Positions 35,777-44,768 of a stretch of DNA of 64,000 nt are shown in pieces; positions within the stretch are counted from its first letter, which is position 1, and each line of letters starts with the position of its first letter. Source of the DNA: Flavobacteriales bacterium (GTDB taxonomy: Bacteria > Bacteroidota > Bacteroidia > Flavobacteriales_E > Vicingaceae); NCBI GenBank assembly GCA_002401955.1, contig NVUQ01000001.1, positions 62,001 to 126,000 on the forward strand. The letters are read 5' to 3'. The notes below the pieces were generated by a model. The model did no database searches. It had not been told where the DNA came from and saw only the letters and a program-made list of their open reading frames with translations. Both the position numbers and the translations under genes were made by a program.

Positions 35777-36651
35777 AAGCTATTATTTTTGGAATAAATG
35801 GACAAGATGGATATTATCTTAATGAACTTCTTAAACAAGAAGGTATAGATGTTATTGGTGTATCTAGACGCGAAGGAGATTGGATAGTTGGGGACGTTGG
35901 AAATCTTGTATTGGTAGAACAATTAATTCAGAAGCATCAGCCGAAATTTATATTTCATTTAGCTGCAAATTCAACTACATGGCATGATGTTATTTATGAA
36001 AACCATAATAGTATTGTAACAGGAACAATTAATATTCTTGATTCCGTATTAAAATATTCTAAAACATCAAAAGTATTTATTTCTGGTAGTGGGTTACAGT
36101 TTAAGAATACTGGAAAACCAATTAATGAAAGTGCTCCTTTTGAAGGGAATGATGCTTATTCTGTTTCAAGAATACAATCTGTATATACAGCTAGGTATTA
36201 CAAAACACTTGGACTAAAAGTTTATATTGGTTATTTTTTCAATCACGATAGTCCACTCCGAACAGAAAGACATGTCAATCAAAAAATAATTGCTGGTCTA
36301 AAAAGAATAGTCAGAGGTAGTAAAGAAAAAATTCAGTTAAGGAATATTGAAGTTGAAAAAGAATTTACTTTTGCTGGAGATACTGTTGCAGCCATATGGT
36401 TACTCGTCAATAATGACATTGATTACGAGCTTGTAATAGGTAGCGGAAAAGCTTATAGTATTAAAGATTGGTTGATTATATGTTTTAATTATTATAATTT
36501 AGATTGGGAAAAGCATGTTGAAATAAGTGCTGAATTTAAATCAGATTATAGTATATTAGTTTCAGATCCAACAAAGCTGTTGCGATTGGGCTGGAAACAA
36601 ACTGAAAATTTTGAAGGCTTGGCAAAAATGATGATTGAGCATGAGCACTAA
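35773..36651 (+). CDS. GDP-mannose 4,6-dehydratase-like SDR with altered catalytic residue
   Basis: The 292-residue extended SDR has the GMD-like GINGQDGYYL cofactor loop (7-16) and HLAANSTTW region. The expected catalytic Y-x3-K reads Y129-S-V-S-R133, so the lysine is replaced by arginine, and the preceding serine motif reads SGSG (104-107). It may have changed activity, bind a sugar without turnover, or act as an epimerase/reductase. Coupled to its neighbours by overlaps of 4 and 17 bp. Confidence 0.8.
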   Translation: MKAIIFGINGQDGYYLNELLKQEGIDVIGVSRREGDWIVGDVGNLVLVEQLIQKHQPKFIFHLAANSTTWHDVIYENHNSIVTGTINILDSVLKYSKTSKVFISGSGLQFKNTGKPINESAPFEGNDAYSVSRIQSVYTARYYKTLGLKVYIGYFFNHDSPLRTERHVNQKIIAGLKRIVRGSKEKIQLRNIEVEKEFTFAGDTVAAIWLLVNNDIDYELVIGSGKAYSIKDWLIICFNYYNLDWEKHVEISAEFKSDYSILVSDPTKLLRLGWKQTENFEGLAKMMIEHEH

Positions 36652-37939
36652 TAAACGATTGAAAATATTGATTGTGACGGATTTTTTACCTTACCCTATG
36701 ACTAGTGGTGGGAAAATTTGTCTTTTTAATTTCATAGATTATTTAAGAAAGTACCATGATTTTACATTGTTTTTTCCTTCTAATTCCCATGAAATAGAAT
36801 CAGAAAAAGAAGGGATGAATCAAATGTGGGGAAATGTTGAATTAATCAATGTTGACCTTAGAAATAGTGATAATAATTCTTCCCGCTTCTTTACTAGATT
36901 AATAGGGTTTATTAAAAGAAAAATAGACGTTATAAGTAATAACCTTAATCAGCGTGGAGAAAATACAATGAATCTTAATTTTTCTATCCCTTTTGCACCA
37001 AAAGAAAAAAAGTACATTATAGAACTAAAAAGTTTGTTTGAAGTAAAAGATTTTGATATAATTCAAGTTCAATTGACTCAAAATTTAAATTTGATCAATA
37101 TATTACCTAAGAAACCTGTTAAAATTTTTGAACAATTTGAATCTCAATATGATGTGTTCAAAGGGTTTATTAAAAATAGCAATTTATCGGTTGACTATTC
37201 AAACTACATAACGGGTAATTCTGAATTATTAGAAAATTTATACATCAATAAATTTGACGCTGTTTTCACCTTAAATGAAAAAGATTCTGACTATTTTAAA
37301 TTAAACTTAACCCATCCAAAAATATATACTTCACCTTTTGGTGTGTTGGATAAAGACATTATAGAACAACCAAAACTTGAATTTAACCCTAAAAAAATCA
37401 TTTTTTCTGGGAACGAATTTCACCCACCTAATTATGATGCATTATCTTGGTACCTTGCGGAGATACATGCTCCAATATCTAGAAGACACAGTATTAAGTT
37501 GCATGTTACAGGGATGTGGTCAAAAATCACTCAAAACCGGTTGAAAAAGATAGTGCCAGATATTGTATTTGAGGGTTATGTTGACGATTATTCAAAATTT
37601 CTTCAAGATAGTATTGTTGTTGTTCCGATAAGACTTGGTGGTGGCGGACTTCGAACAAAAATACTATATGCAATGGCTAATGGAGCTCCAGTTGTAACAA
37701 CTAGTGTTGGAGCTTTTGGGATAGAAGGGGAACACAATAAACATTTTTGTGTAGCTGATACAAATACAGATTTCATTTCAGCAATTGATGATTTTATTAT
37801 GAGCCCAACGAAGAAGAAAGAAATAATTTCAAATGCTCATGCTTTGATTCTGGATAAATACAATCAGACGCAGACTTCTGAAAGAAGGCAGCGACAATAT
37901 TTAGAACTATATCAACATAAAAACGATAACGAAAAATAA
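36635..37939 (+). CDS. Glycosyltransferase family 4
   Basis: The 434-residue GT-B enzyme has N-terminal LKILIVTDFLPYPMTSGGKI, a typical GT4 glycine loop, a donor domain with IIFSGNEFHPPNYDALSWYL, and VPIRLGGGGLRTKILYAMANGAPVV near the UDP/GDP-sugar site. An alternative start at Met3 (36641) would reduce the overlap with the preceding gene. Probably adds a residue to the repeat unit. Confidence 0.9.
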   Translation: MSMSTNKRLKILIVTDFLPYPMTSGGKICLFNFIDYLRKYHDFTLFFPSNSHEIESEKEGMNQMWGNVELINVDLRNSDNNSSRFFTRLIGFIKRKIDVISNNLNQRGENTMNLNFSIPFAPKEKKYIIELKSLFEVKDFDIIQVQLTQNLNLINILPKKPVKIFEQFESQYDVFKGFIKNSNLSVDYSNYITGNSELLENLYINKFDAVFTLNEKDSDYFKLNLTHPKIYTSPFGVLDKDIIEQPKLEFNPKKIIFSGNEFHPPNYDALSWYLAEIHAPISRRHSIKLHVTGMWSKITQNRLKKIVPDIVFEGYVDDYSKFLQDSIVVVPIRLGGGGLRTKILYAMANGAPVVTTSVGAFGIEGEHNKHFCVADTNTDFISAIDDFIMSPTKKKEIISNAHALILDKYNQTQTSERRQRQYLELYQHKNDNEK

Positions 37940-37946
37940 TTTTAAA

Positions 37947-38387
37947 ATGGCAGAAACGTTAGGAATGCTTTGCGATAAATTGACTATTGTAAAATTAAAA
38001 CAATATCATTCAGAAGGTAACTTAAAGCGATTGACCAGTTTAAACAAACAGGCGACACAATTGCAAGAGGAGATCGATGATTACGTAAAAGATGCTTTAA
38101 ATGGGTTAATCCCATTAGATAAAATCACTTTTGAATCGAATAAAGTTTTTAAAAAAGAAGGGAATGAGGTCGCTGATATTGTTGGTGGAATTGGTGAGAT
38201 ATTTTATCAATTGGCTGAAGTTAATTGCAAGCTTTGGCATGAAGTAGAAAAAGGATATAACATTGAAAATGTACCAATTCAAGAAAAGGATGACTTGGTT
38301 AAAATGTTAGCCACATTGAATCTAGAACGGAATAAATGTATTGATGAGATTAATAATAATTTCAGAGTAATTCTGGATAATAGGTAA
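37947..38387 (+). CDS. Small helical protein of a polysaccharide locus (DUF4254-like, uncertain)
   Basis: The 146-residue protein is mostly helical, with charged and leucine-rich stretches and a start ETLGMLCDKLTIVKLKQYHSEGN that resembles small proteins of LPS gene clusters (DUF4254/DUF6165-like; from memory, low certainty). No signal peptide or membrane segment. It ends in a TAATG overlap with the GT9-like gene, so the two are probably coupled and could work together. Confidence 0.7.
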   Translation: MAETLGMLCDKLTIVKLKQYHSEGNLKRLTSLNKQATQLQEEIDDYVKDALNGLIPLDKITFESNKVFKKEGNEVADIVGGIGEIFYQLAEVNCKLWHEVEKGYNIENVPIQEKDDLVKMLATLNLERNKCIDEINNNFRVILDNR

Positions 38388-39469
38388 TGGCGGAAAACAT
38401 TCTTATAGTTCACTTAGTTTCCAATGGAGATTGCCTTATGGCGACAACATTAGCTCGACAAATTAAAAGTGATTATCCAGAATGCCAACTTACATGGGCC
38501 GTCAGTTTCAAGTGCAAACAAGTTTTATTAAATAATCCATACATCGATGAAATATGGGAAATAAATTATTCAGATCAAGATTCTCCCATTGAGAATGTTT
38601 GGAATAATTTAAAAGAAGAAATAAAAACTCGAAATTACAGTCAAGTACATTACACTCAAATTTTTCCAGACAATGAATTGTTTTATGATGGGACGACACG
38701 CTCTACTACCTTTAATGTCTATCCAAATAAGATAACTGTTCCTGTTCAACCTATTATTCGATTATTTGAGAATGAAATTGACGCTGTTAAAAAATTTGTA
38801 TCCAAATTTCAATTGGATAAATATGAGCATAAGATTATTTTTGAATGTACACCAAGTAGTGGACAATCTGAGATGAATCTAGAAATTGCCATCTCGATTA
38901 GTGAAATTTTAACGCGTAAAATTGAATCGCTAATTGTTGTAATTTCAACACATGTGAATTTTGAGTCTCCAAATGATAGAATAGTTAACGGTTCAGAGCT
39001 CTCTTTTCGAGAAAATGCTGAATTGTCGAACTATTGTTCTTTTTTAATAGGCTGTAGTAGTGGGATATCATGGCTTTTAACCTCTGATTGGTCTAAGAAG
39101 CTGCCAACATTGCAAATTTTAAATGGAGAAGCCTATGGCTTTTCGTTTGCCTCTATTTCTTATGATTTTAAATATTGGAATTTGAATACGGATCACATCA
39201 TCGAAACAGATATAATCGATACGAATGAAATTTCGGAATTAGTATTGGATGCTTTGGTGAATTTTGAAAATGCAAAAAAATACCATCACAAAATATTTAA
39301 GCCTAATTATAATTATGTGCTTGATCAAATGGTGAATTACTTGGTGCTTAAAGAATATGCCAAGATATTTATTCAATATAAAAAGTTTAGCCTCAGAAAT
39401 AATAAATGGGTTGAATTGTTTTATAGGTTTATTGTTAAATTGTTTAAAATTTTAACACGAAAAAAGTAA
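38387..39469 (+). CDS. Glycosyltransferase family 9-like (heptosyltransferase-type)
   Basis: The 360-residue protein begins NILIVHLVSNGDCLMATTLARQIKSDYP and has an IIGC-type region with FLIGCSSGISWLLTSD, which fits the GT9 fold used for heptose and other core sugars. The GDxL-like start supports that. The C-terminal 60 residues are basic. Coupled to the small 37947 gene; followed after 52 bp by wzm. Donor unknown. Confidence 0.78.
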   Translation: MAENILIVHLVSNGDCLMATTLARQIKSDYPECQLTWAVSFKCKQVLLNNPYIDEIWEINYSDQDSPIENVWNNLKEEIKTRNYSQVHYTQIFPDNELFYDGTTRSTTFNVYPNKITVPVQPIIRLFENEIDAVKKFVSKFQLDKYEHKIIFECTPSSGQSEMNLEIAISISEILTRKIESLIVVISTHVNFESPNDRIVNGSELSFRENAELSNYCSFLIGCSSGISWLLTSDWSKKLPTLQILNGEAYGFSFASISYDFKYWNLNTDHIIETDIIDTNEISELVLDALVNFENAKKYHHKIFKPNYNYVLDQMVNYLVLKEYAKIFIQYKKFSLRNNKWVELFYRFIVKLFKILTRKK

Positions 39470-39521
39470 TGATTAATGGAGTGGATGTGTTTAATTTGCA
39501 TATAAATAGAATAGGTGTTGA

Positions 39522-40364
39522 ATGAATGAACCTCAAAGTAATAAAATAGTAGTAAATGCTACAGATTCGAATATTAAGCTAAACTTAAAAGAACTCTTTC
39601 GTTATAAGGATTTATTCTTGGTGTTGGCTTATAAAGACCTTAGAGTAAGGTATGCTCAAACCTTTTTAGGATTAATATGGGCAATCATTCAGCCCCTCAC
39701 AACATTGGCAATTATGTCAGTTGTATTTGGCCGATTTGTAAAGGTGGATACTGGTGGGGTGCCCTATCCAGTTTTTGCCGTTATTGGGGTTTCTTTATGG
39801 ACCTACTTTTCTTTTGTATTGAGCCAGTCTGGAAATTCTATTATAGGTGCTCAAGATATGGTGAAGAAAATTTATTTCCCGAGACTTATCATACCATTAT
39901 CGAAAGCAGTAGTTGGATTAGTTGATTTCTTAGTGGCCATTATATTACTAATAATCTTATTTGCTTATTATGGAATTACGCCTTCCTCCAACATTGTCTT
40001 TTTACCTATTTTCTTGATTTTAACCATTATATCTTCCTTGGCAGTTGGAATTTGGTTAAGTGCCTTAACCATTCGGTTTAGAGATTTTCAATATGTAGTG
40101 CCTTTTTTAGTACAGTTTGGTCTTTACATTACCCCAATTGCATATCCTACAGAAATTGTAGTCGACAATTTACCTTCCTGGGCAACAGTTATTTTTTATC
40201 TGAATCCGATGACCGGAATAGTTGAAGGCTATAGATGGTGCTTGATAGGAGGTCCAGAACCAGCAGGGTATTTTTGGCTTTCAATTTCTTTTGTTATGCT
40301 ATTATTTGTGAGTGGAATTTATTATTTCAAAAAGATAGAAAAAACAATGGCAGATATTATTTAA
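39522..40364 (+). CDS. wzm: Polysaccharide ABC transporter permease (Wzm)
   Basis: The 280-residue ABC-2 type permease has about six membrane helices (for example 50-72, 82-105, 130-150, 162-186, 188-205, 250-270), the N-terminal amphipathic region LKELFRYKDLFLVLAYKDLRVRY, and the AIIQPL and YFPRLIIPLS elements common to Wzm. Its ATPase partner is Wzt at 32572. Its last 8 bp overlap the convergent GT2-like gene at 40357. Confidence 0.93.
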   Translation: MNEPQSNKIVVNATDSNIKLNLKELFRYKDLFLVLAYKDLRVRYAQTFLGLIWAIIQPLTTLAIMSVVFGRFVKVDTGGVPYPVFAVIGVSLWTYFSFVLSQSGNSIIGAQDMVKKIYFPRLIIPLSKAVVGLVDFLVAIILLIILFAYYGITPSSNIVFLPIFLILTIISSLAVGIWLSALTIRFRDFQYVVPFLVQFGLYITPIAYPTEIVVDNLPSWATVIFYLNPMTGIVEGYRWCLIGGPEPAGYFWLSISFVMLLFVSGIYYFKKIEKTMADII

Positions 40365-41160
40365 ATTTGCGTTTCAATTTGAATAAAAGCTTTTTTAAAG
40401 GATTTTTTTTAAGTTGTTCCGCTTCTTGCCAATTCAAATCTCTATAAACATTATGTGTAAAAGGTTGGTTGTCAAAATTTATATCTTTGAATGAGACACC
40501 TTTAAAATGAAAAATATATGCTTTTAGGGCAATTCCAATATTAGGTTTTACTCGCTCACATAATTCTGATTCATTACCTACATTAATGTTTTTTGGGTCG
40601 AATATATTTCCATCAGAACGTTCATAATCAATAATTCTTCTATCCATAGAAAAGATAAACCCATTAATAAAATCGACTTGTTTCGATTTTTTAGAAGAAG
40701 TATCTTCTGATATAACGTTTTGAATCGCACTTGTATTTTTATACTCGTATTCATCAGAATTGATATCGTAGTATAATTTTACATTTTGAAGGGGCTGATG
40801 TCCGACTCCTTTTTTTGTGCTCAATGGACCCGCAATAACAAACTTATTATTTGCTTCAATTAAATTCTCAATAGCATTAACAGGAATAATTAAATCGTTA
40901 TTTGATAAAATAAGATGACTATAATCCTCATTCTTAAATTTTTTATAAGCTAAATTCCAGCTATGAGTTAATCCTTCTGGGGTTTTTTTAGTAATAATTT
41001 CTAGATTATTTTTTTTACACCATTCTTGGGTTCCATCATTTGAAGCATCATCAAAAATAACAACATCAATATTCTTGTTTTTATGTACCCGTATACTTTG
41101 AATTATTTTTATAGTATAACTCAGTTGATTGGCAGTAGTTATGGCAAAAAGTATTTTCAT
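40357..41160 (-). CDS. Glycosyltransferase family 2-like
   Basis: The 267-residue GT-A type enzyme starts KILFAITTANQLSYTIKIIQSI, has the VVIFDDASNDGT donor motif and LILSNNDLIIP in place of the DXD, and a long loop before a C-terminal His-rich region (AYIFHFKGVSF). This is the pattern of rhamnosyl/other GT2 enzymes. Pairs with the methyltransferase gene upstream (15-bp gap). Confidence 0.82.
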   Translation of the reverse strand: MKILFAITTANQLSYTIKIIQSIRVHKNKNIDVVIFDDASNDGTQEWCKKNNLEIITKKTPEGLTHSWNLAYKKFKNEDYSHLILSNNDLIIPVNAIENLIEANNKFVIAGPLSTKKGVGHQPLQNVKLYYDINSDEYEYKNTSAIQNVISEDTSSKKSKQVDFINGFIFSMDRRIIDYERSDGNIFDPKNINVGNESELCERVKPNIGIALKAYIFHFKGVSFKDINFDNQPFTHNVYRDLNWQEAEQLKKNPLKKLLFKLKRKFK

Positions 41161-41175
41161 CTAATTTCTTTAAGA

Positions 41176-42054
41176 TTAATTTTTTACATACCAAACTTTC
41201 ATAGAATTACCTATTCCAAATAAAGTAAGTAACCAATTAATAAACGATTTGATATGTTTTTTGTAACCATATTCTAATGATTGTCTTAAGTTTTCATCAT
41301 TATTAATATTGGATTCATGAGATTTGTCGTCTTTTTTTAAGCTATTTTTAATTCGAGAAATACTAATACCAGTTGTTTTCGCCTGTAGCTTCTTAAAACC
41401 ACATGTTGTTAAGAGTAAATGAATGGTTTTTGGTGTGTAGTATGATAAATGTTCAGGGTATTCAATTATATTGTAATTGCCCTTTAATAAATAACGTTCT
41501 ATTGCATTAAAATTTGGAGTGGTAATGTAGGTTAGCCCACCTGTTCTTAAAAAAGAATTAAAAATAGTCATTTCTTCTATGGGGTTATTAATGTGTTCAA
41601 GAACTTCGCTTGATATGATAATGTCGAAACTGCTTTTTTCAAAGCTATCTTCAGTCAACTTCCCTTTTGATGTTTTAATACCTTTTTCTTCTAAATAAGT
41701 AATTTGATTATCTGTAAATTCAGTACCATAAACTTCCCAACCTCTTTTTTTTGCTTCAATTAAAAATAACCCTGGGCCACAACCAACATCAAGCATTTTG
41801 TTGGTTTTCTTAAATTTTTCAAAACCATCTAATAATTCATTAATTCGTATTCTCGTAATTTCTGAATCTGTATTATAACCAATAGGGTAGGAGCTGTAAT
41901 AATCTAATAATTCTTTTTCAGTTGCAATTCTAGAACAGAAGACAAAACCACTAGATTTACTTTTTACCAAATAATCTTTTTCATATCCTTTTAGTGGAAA
42001 TAAATCTTCAGCTCCAGTAATTAGGCATTTATTGAATTTTTGGTAATCAGTCAT
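41176..42054 (-). CDS. Class I SAM-dependent methyltransferase with degenerate zinc ribbon
   Basis: The 292-residue protein has motif I MLDVGCGPGLFLIEA (about 83-97) and FDIIISSEVLEHINNP. The N-terminal zinc-ribbon shape (dividing CxxC pairs in relatives) is decayed to CLIT at 10-13 and KSSG with a displaced FCSR, so zinc binding is unlikely. Together with the GT2 gene it faces galE and probably modifies the polysaccharide. Confidence 0.83.
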   Translation of the reverse strand: MTDYQKFNKCLITGAEDLFPLKGYEKDYLVKSKSSGFVFCSRIATEKELLDYYSSYPIGYNTDSEITRIRINELLDGFEKFKKTNKMLDVGCGPGLFLIEAKKRGWEVYGTEFTDNQITYLEEKGIKTSKGKLTEDSFEKSSFDIIISSEVLEHINNPIEEMTIFNSFLRTGGLTYITTPNFNAIERYLLKGNYNIIEYPEHLSYYTPKTIHLLLTTCGFKKLQAKTTGISISRIKNSLKKDDKSHESNINNDENLRQSLEYGYKKHIKSFINWLLTLFGIGNSMKVWYVKN

Positions 42055-42099
42055 TTTTTAATGTAAATCTTTCACGAAAGTAACTTTTTATATATTCTG

Positions 42100-42125
42100 T
42101 TGCCAAATTATAATTCTTATTTTTG
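42100..42125 (+). promoter_or_regulatory. Candidate promoter for galE
   Basis: TTG at 42100-42102 and TATTTTTG at 42118-42125 (TAnnTTTG) are separated by 15 bp, slightly short of the usual spacing. The -7 box ends 17 bases before the galE ATG. Confidence 0.45.
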
Positions 42126-42142
42126 GTTTCTAAATTTTAATC

Positions 42143-43171
42143 ATGAAGATATTAATCACTGGCGGAGCAGGATATATTGGCTCTCATACTATAATAGAAA
42201 TTATTCAAAATACCGATTGGGAAGTAGTCTCTATTGATAATTATTCTAATTCCTCTGAAGGTACTTACGATAGAATTAAAGAAATTACAGGTAAAGAGGT
42301 TCAATATTATAATATTGATTTAAGAGATTTATCTAAAACAGCAAAAGTGTTTGAAGATAATCCTGATATAAAAGGAATTATACATTTTGCAGCATTTAAA
42401 GCTGTTGGAGAATCGGTAGAAAAGCCTTTGATGTATTATGATAACAATATTAATTCGCTCAATAATATTTTAAAATGCCAAGCTAAATTTAATGTTCCAA
42501 GTTTAATTTTTTCTTCCTCATGCTCTGTTTATGGAAATGTAGAAGAATTACCTGTAACTGAAAACTCAAAATTATCAAAATCAGAATCACCTTATGCTTA
42601 TACAAAACAAATAGGTGAAGTGATGGTAAATGATTTTATAAATGTGAATAAAGGCTTAAAAGCGATTTCTTTACGCTATTTTAATCCAGTAGGAGCTCAT
42701 GTAACTGGTTTAAATGGTGAATTGTCTAATGCTGCACCTAATAATTTAGTCCCTTTTATTACACAAACCGCCATAGGGAAATTGAAACAATTAACTGTTT
42801 TTGGAGATGATTATGAAACAAGGGATGGCACCTGTATTCGAGATTATGTACATGTAAGTGATATTGCAAATGCACATGTTTTAGCATTAGGTGTTCTCAT
42901 AGATGGAAATGCTAAAAAAGAACATGACATAATAAATTTAGGAACAGGAAATGGAGTTACAGTTTTAGAGGCAATTAATGCTTTTGAAAAAGTAAGTGGG
43001 GAGCAATTAAATTACCATATAGGCGCTAGAAGAGAAGGTGATGTAGAGTCCATTTATGCAAACAATGAAAAAGCGAAAAATATTTTGAATTGGACCTCCG
43101 AAAAAAACTTAGATGACATGATGCTATCAGCTTGGAAATGGGAAAAGTATTTAAAGAAAAATAATTTTTAA
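42143..43171 (+). CDS. galE: UDP-glucose 4-epimerase
   Basis: The 342-residue extended SDR has the classical GalE start KILITGGAGYIGSHT, FAAFKAVGESVEKP, SSSCSVYG, the catalytic PYAYTKQ (Y-x3-K) and NLGTGNGVTVLE. It interconverts UDP-Glc and UDP-Gal and supplies UDP-Gal for glycans. It closes the polysaccharide locus and is followed by a tRNA gene. Confidence 0.94.
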   Translation: MKILITGGAGYIGSHTIIEIIQNTDWEVVSIDNYSNSSEGTYDRIKEITGKEVQYYNIDLRDLSKTAKVFEDNPDIKGIIHFAAFKAVGESVEKPLMYYDNNINSLNNILKCQAKFNVPSLIFSSSCSVYGNVEELPVTENSKLSKSESPYAYTKQIGEVMVNDFINVNKGLKAISLRYFNPVGAHVTGLNGELSNAAPNNLVPFITQTAIGKLKQLTVFGDDYETRDGTCIRDYVHVSDIANAHVLALGVLIDGNAKKEHDIINLGTGNGVTVLEAINAFEKVSGEQLNYHIGARREGDVESIYANNEKAKNILNWTSEKNLDDMMLSAWKWEKYLKKNNF

Positions 43172-43179
43172 ATAAAACC

Positions 43180-43209
43180 TTGTATTAAATTAGATTTAAT
43201 ATATATTTG
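43180..43209 (+). promoter_or_regulatory. Promoter for tRNA-Val
   Basis: TTG at 43180-43182, a 19-bp spacer and TATATTTG at 43202-43209 give a complete Bacteroidota-type promoter. The -7 box ends 11 bases before the mature tRNA 5' end. Confidence 0.7.
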
Positions 43210-43220
43210 CAGCCGCTTAA

Positions 43221-43295
43221 GGGCGATTAGCTCAGTTGGTTCAGAGCACCTCGTTTACACCGAGGGGGTCGGGGGTTCGAATCCCTCATCGCCCA
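43221..43295 (+). tRNA. tRNA-Val (anticodon TAC)
   Basis: The 75-base gene folds into a full cloverleaf: 7-bp acceptor stem GGGCGAT/ATCGCCC, D-arm GCTC...GAGC, anticodon stem CCTCG/CGAGG with loop TTTACAC (anticodon TAC, valine) and T-arm with TTCGAAT loop. Discriminator base A at 43295; CCA is not encoded (ACAA follows). Confidence 0.96.
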
Positions 43296-43296
43296 C

Positions 43297-43328
43297 AAAA
43301 GGTCTTCAATTTTTGAAGACCTTTTTTT
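43297..43328 (+). terminator. Rho-independent terminator after tRNA-Val
   Basis: A perfect hairpin (AAAAGGTCTTCAA, loop TTTT, TTGAAGACC followed by a run of T) starts two bases after the tRNA. Strong stem and U-tract; clear terminator. Confidence 0.9.
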
Positions 43329-43410
43329 ATTTTTGATATTATCTGCTGCGTTTACACCTTTAATGAAATATGTTAAACAATATTGATGCAAAACAGTAGT
43401 TTTGTAGTGA

Positions 43411-44181
43411 ATGATGAAATTTAAGTTGTTTTTATACATTATAATAGTGTTTTCTTTTTTTAAGAGTCAAGCTCAAGAAAAAGTAACCACTTTTGGTATA
43501 CAACTAAAACCAATAATACCCGTAGAGTTTTTTAATGCAGGAAAACAAGAGCAAGTTCAAAATAATATAGAATACATTAACCAACCAAAATTCGGTATGA
43601 GCTTTGGAATGGTTATTAGAAAAGGTTTAACTAAAACCATTTCTTTAGAGACAGGACTTAATTTTTTAAAAAGAAATTTTGATTTAATCATCAATGATTC
43701 CGACTCCTCTTTTTCTGGCACTTCAGATTTTAGTATTGTTAATTATGAAATTCCCGTGTTGGGAATGGTATATGTTCGTTTAGGACGAAACATGTTTATG
43801 AATGTGGCAGGCGGTATTTCATTTGACATTTATCCAACACCATTATTTGTTGAGGATATTTATTTTGCAAATGCTGTAAATAGAACCAATTGGATTCAAC
43901 CAAGTTTGTTAGTCAATTTAGGATGGGAATACCGAACAGAAAGTAGTGGATATATTTATTTTGGAGCATCATTGCATCGTGCTTTTTCGAGTATTTTTGA
44001 AGAGTTTGTAACCTATAAAGGTGAAGGGGGCTACAGAGAAGAAGAGGTTACTTTTGGTTTAACAGGTAATTATTTAACCATAGATATACGCTATTTCTTT
44101 CATGAAGAAAAACAAAAAAAGAGGGTTAAAAAGAAAAAAGATGAAGTAAAAAGAGTGTTTATTGATCCTCGAAAAAAATAG
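43411..44181 (+). CDS. Outer-membrane beta-barrel protein (PorT/OMP_b-brl-like)
   Basis: The 256-residue protein has a signal peptide (about 1-21, ending SQA/Q) and alternating beta-strand patterns with aromatic ends (for example SFGMVIRKGLTKTISLETGLNFLKR split over strands, GMVYVRLG, LLVNLGWEY, YFGASLHRAFS, LTIDIRYFF), consistent with a small barrel. The last 25 residues are strongly basic (KKKRVKKKK), which is odd for a barrel end. Function unknown. A TAGTTTTG box at 43397-43404 lies only 6 bases before the ATG, so the mRNA could be nearly leaderless; a start at 43414 is an alternative. Confidence 0.75.
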   Translation: MMKFKLFLYIIIVFSFFKSQAQEKVTTFGIQLKPIIPVEFFNAGKQEQVQNNIEYINQPKFGMSFGMVIRKGLTKTISLETGLNFLKRNFDLIINDSDSSFSGTSDFSIVNYEIPVLGMVYVRLGRNMFMNVAGGISFDIYPTPLFVEDIYFANAVNRTNWIQPSLLVNLGWEYRTESSGYIYFGASLHRAFSSIFEEFVTYKGEGGYREEEVTFGLTGNYLTIDIRYFFHEEKQKKRVKKKKDEVKRVFIDPRKK

Positions 44182-44182
44182 C

Positions 44183-44653
44183 TTATTCAGGTTTAAAATT
44201 TAGAGAAGCAGAATTGATACAATACCTTAAACCTGTTGGCTTTGGCCCATCCTTAAAAACATGACCTAGATGCCCACCACAATTAGTACAATGAGCCTCG
44301 TTTCTTGAGTGACCTAAATTATTATCTGTTCCGATTTCAACACCGTTATCAATAAAGTTATAAAAACTTGGCCATCCTGTGCCTGATTTAAATTTAGTGT
44401 TTGATAAAAATAGTAGCTGATCACAACCAGCACAAGTATAAGTTCCCTTTTTTTTGTTGTCCCATAACTCACCTGAAAAAGCCCTTTCGGTTCCACTTTT
44501 TCTTAATACCTTATATTGTTGTGTAGAGAGTTTTTCTTGCCATTCTGTATCTGATAATTCAAAATTATAAGATGTTTTGGTCTTCTCAGGTTTTTGTCCA
44601 CAAGAAACAAAAGTTATTAAAGTAATCGTAAGAAATAAAAAGTAGCGTGTCAT
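44183..44653 (-). CDS. msrB: Peptide-methionine (R)-S-oxide reductase, lipoprotein
   Basis: The 156-residue protein starts with a lipoprotein signal (lipobox-like FVSC, Cys18) and contains a complete MsrB domain: zinc ligands C74/C77 and C122/C125, GTGWPSF (91-97) and the catalytic C145 in RYCINSASL. It repairs Met-R-sulfoxide in envelope proteins. Single gene, divergent from pheT. Confidence 0.95.
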   Translation of the reverse strand: MTRYFLFLTITLITFVSCGQKPEKTKTSYNFELSDTEWQEKLSTQQYKVLRKSGTERAFSGELWDNKKKGTYTCAGCDQLLFLSNTKFKSGTGWPSFYNFIDNGVEIGTDNNLGHSRNEAHCTNCGGHLGHVFKDGPKPTGLRYCINSASLNFKPE

Positions 44654-44699
44654 AACATTAAATTAAGGTTCAACAAGGTTAACTATATTGTAAGTTCAT

Positions 44700-44733
44700 T
44701 TGTTACAATCACATCTAAAATTAAGTACTTTTG
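44700..44733 (+). promoter_or_regulatory. Candidate promoter for pheT with a long leader
   Basis: TTG at 44700-44702, 23-bp spacer, TACTTTTG at 44726-44733. Transcription from here would give a leader of about 185 bases that contains the 111-bp palindromic element at 44769-44879. Confidence 0.5.
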
Positions 44734-44768
44734 TCGTTTAAATTACACGGGTTTGACTTCTATGTGAG

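Noticed and set aside
43227-43439. Minus-strand reading frame ending RDSNPRPPRCKRGALNQLS
   Set aside because: This is the usual false peptide obtained by translating a tRNA gene backwards; the DNA is tRNA-Val.
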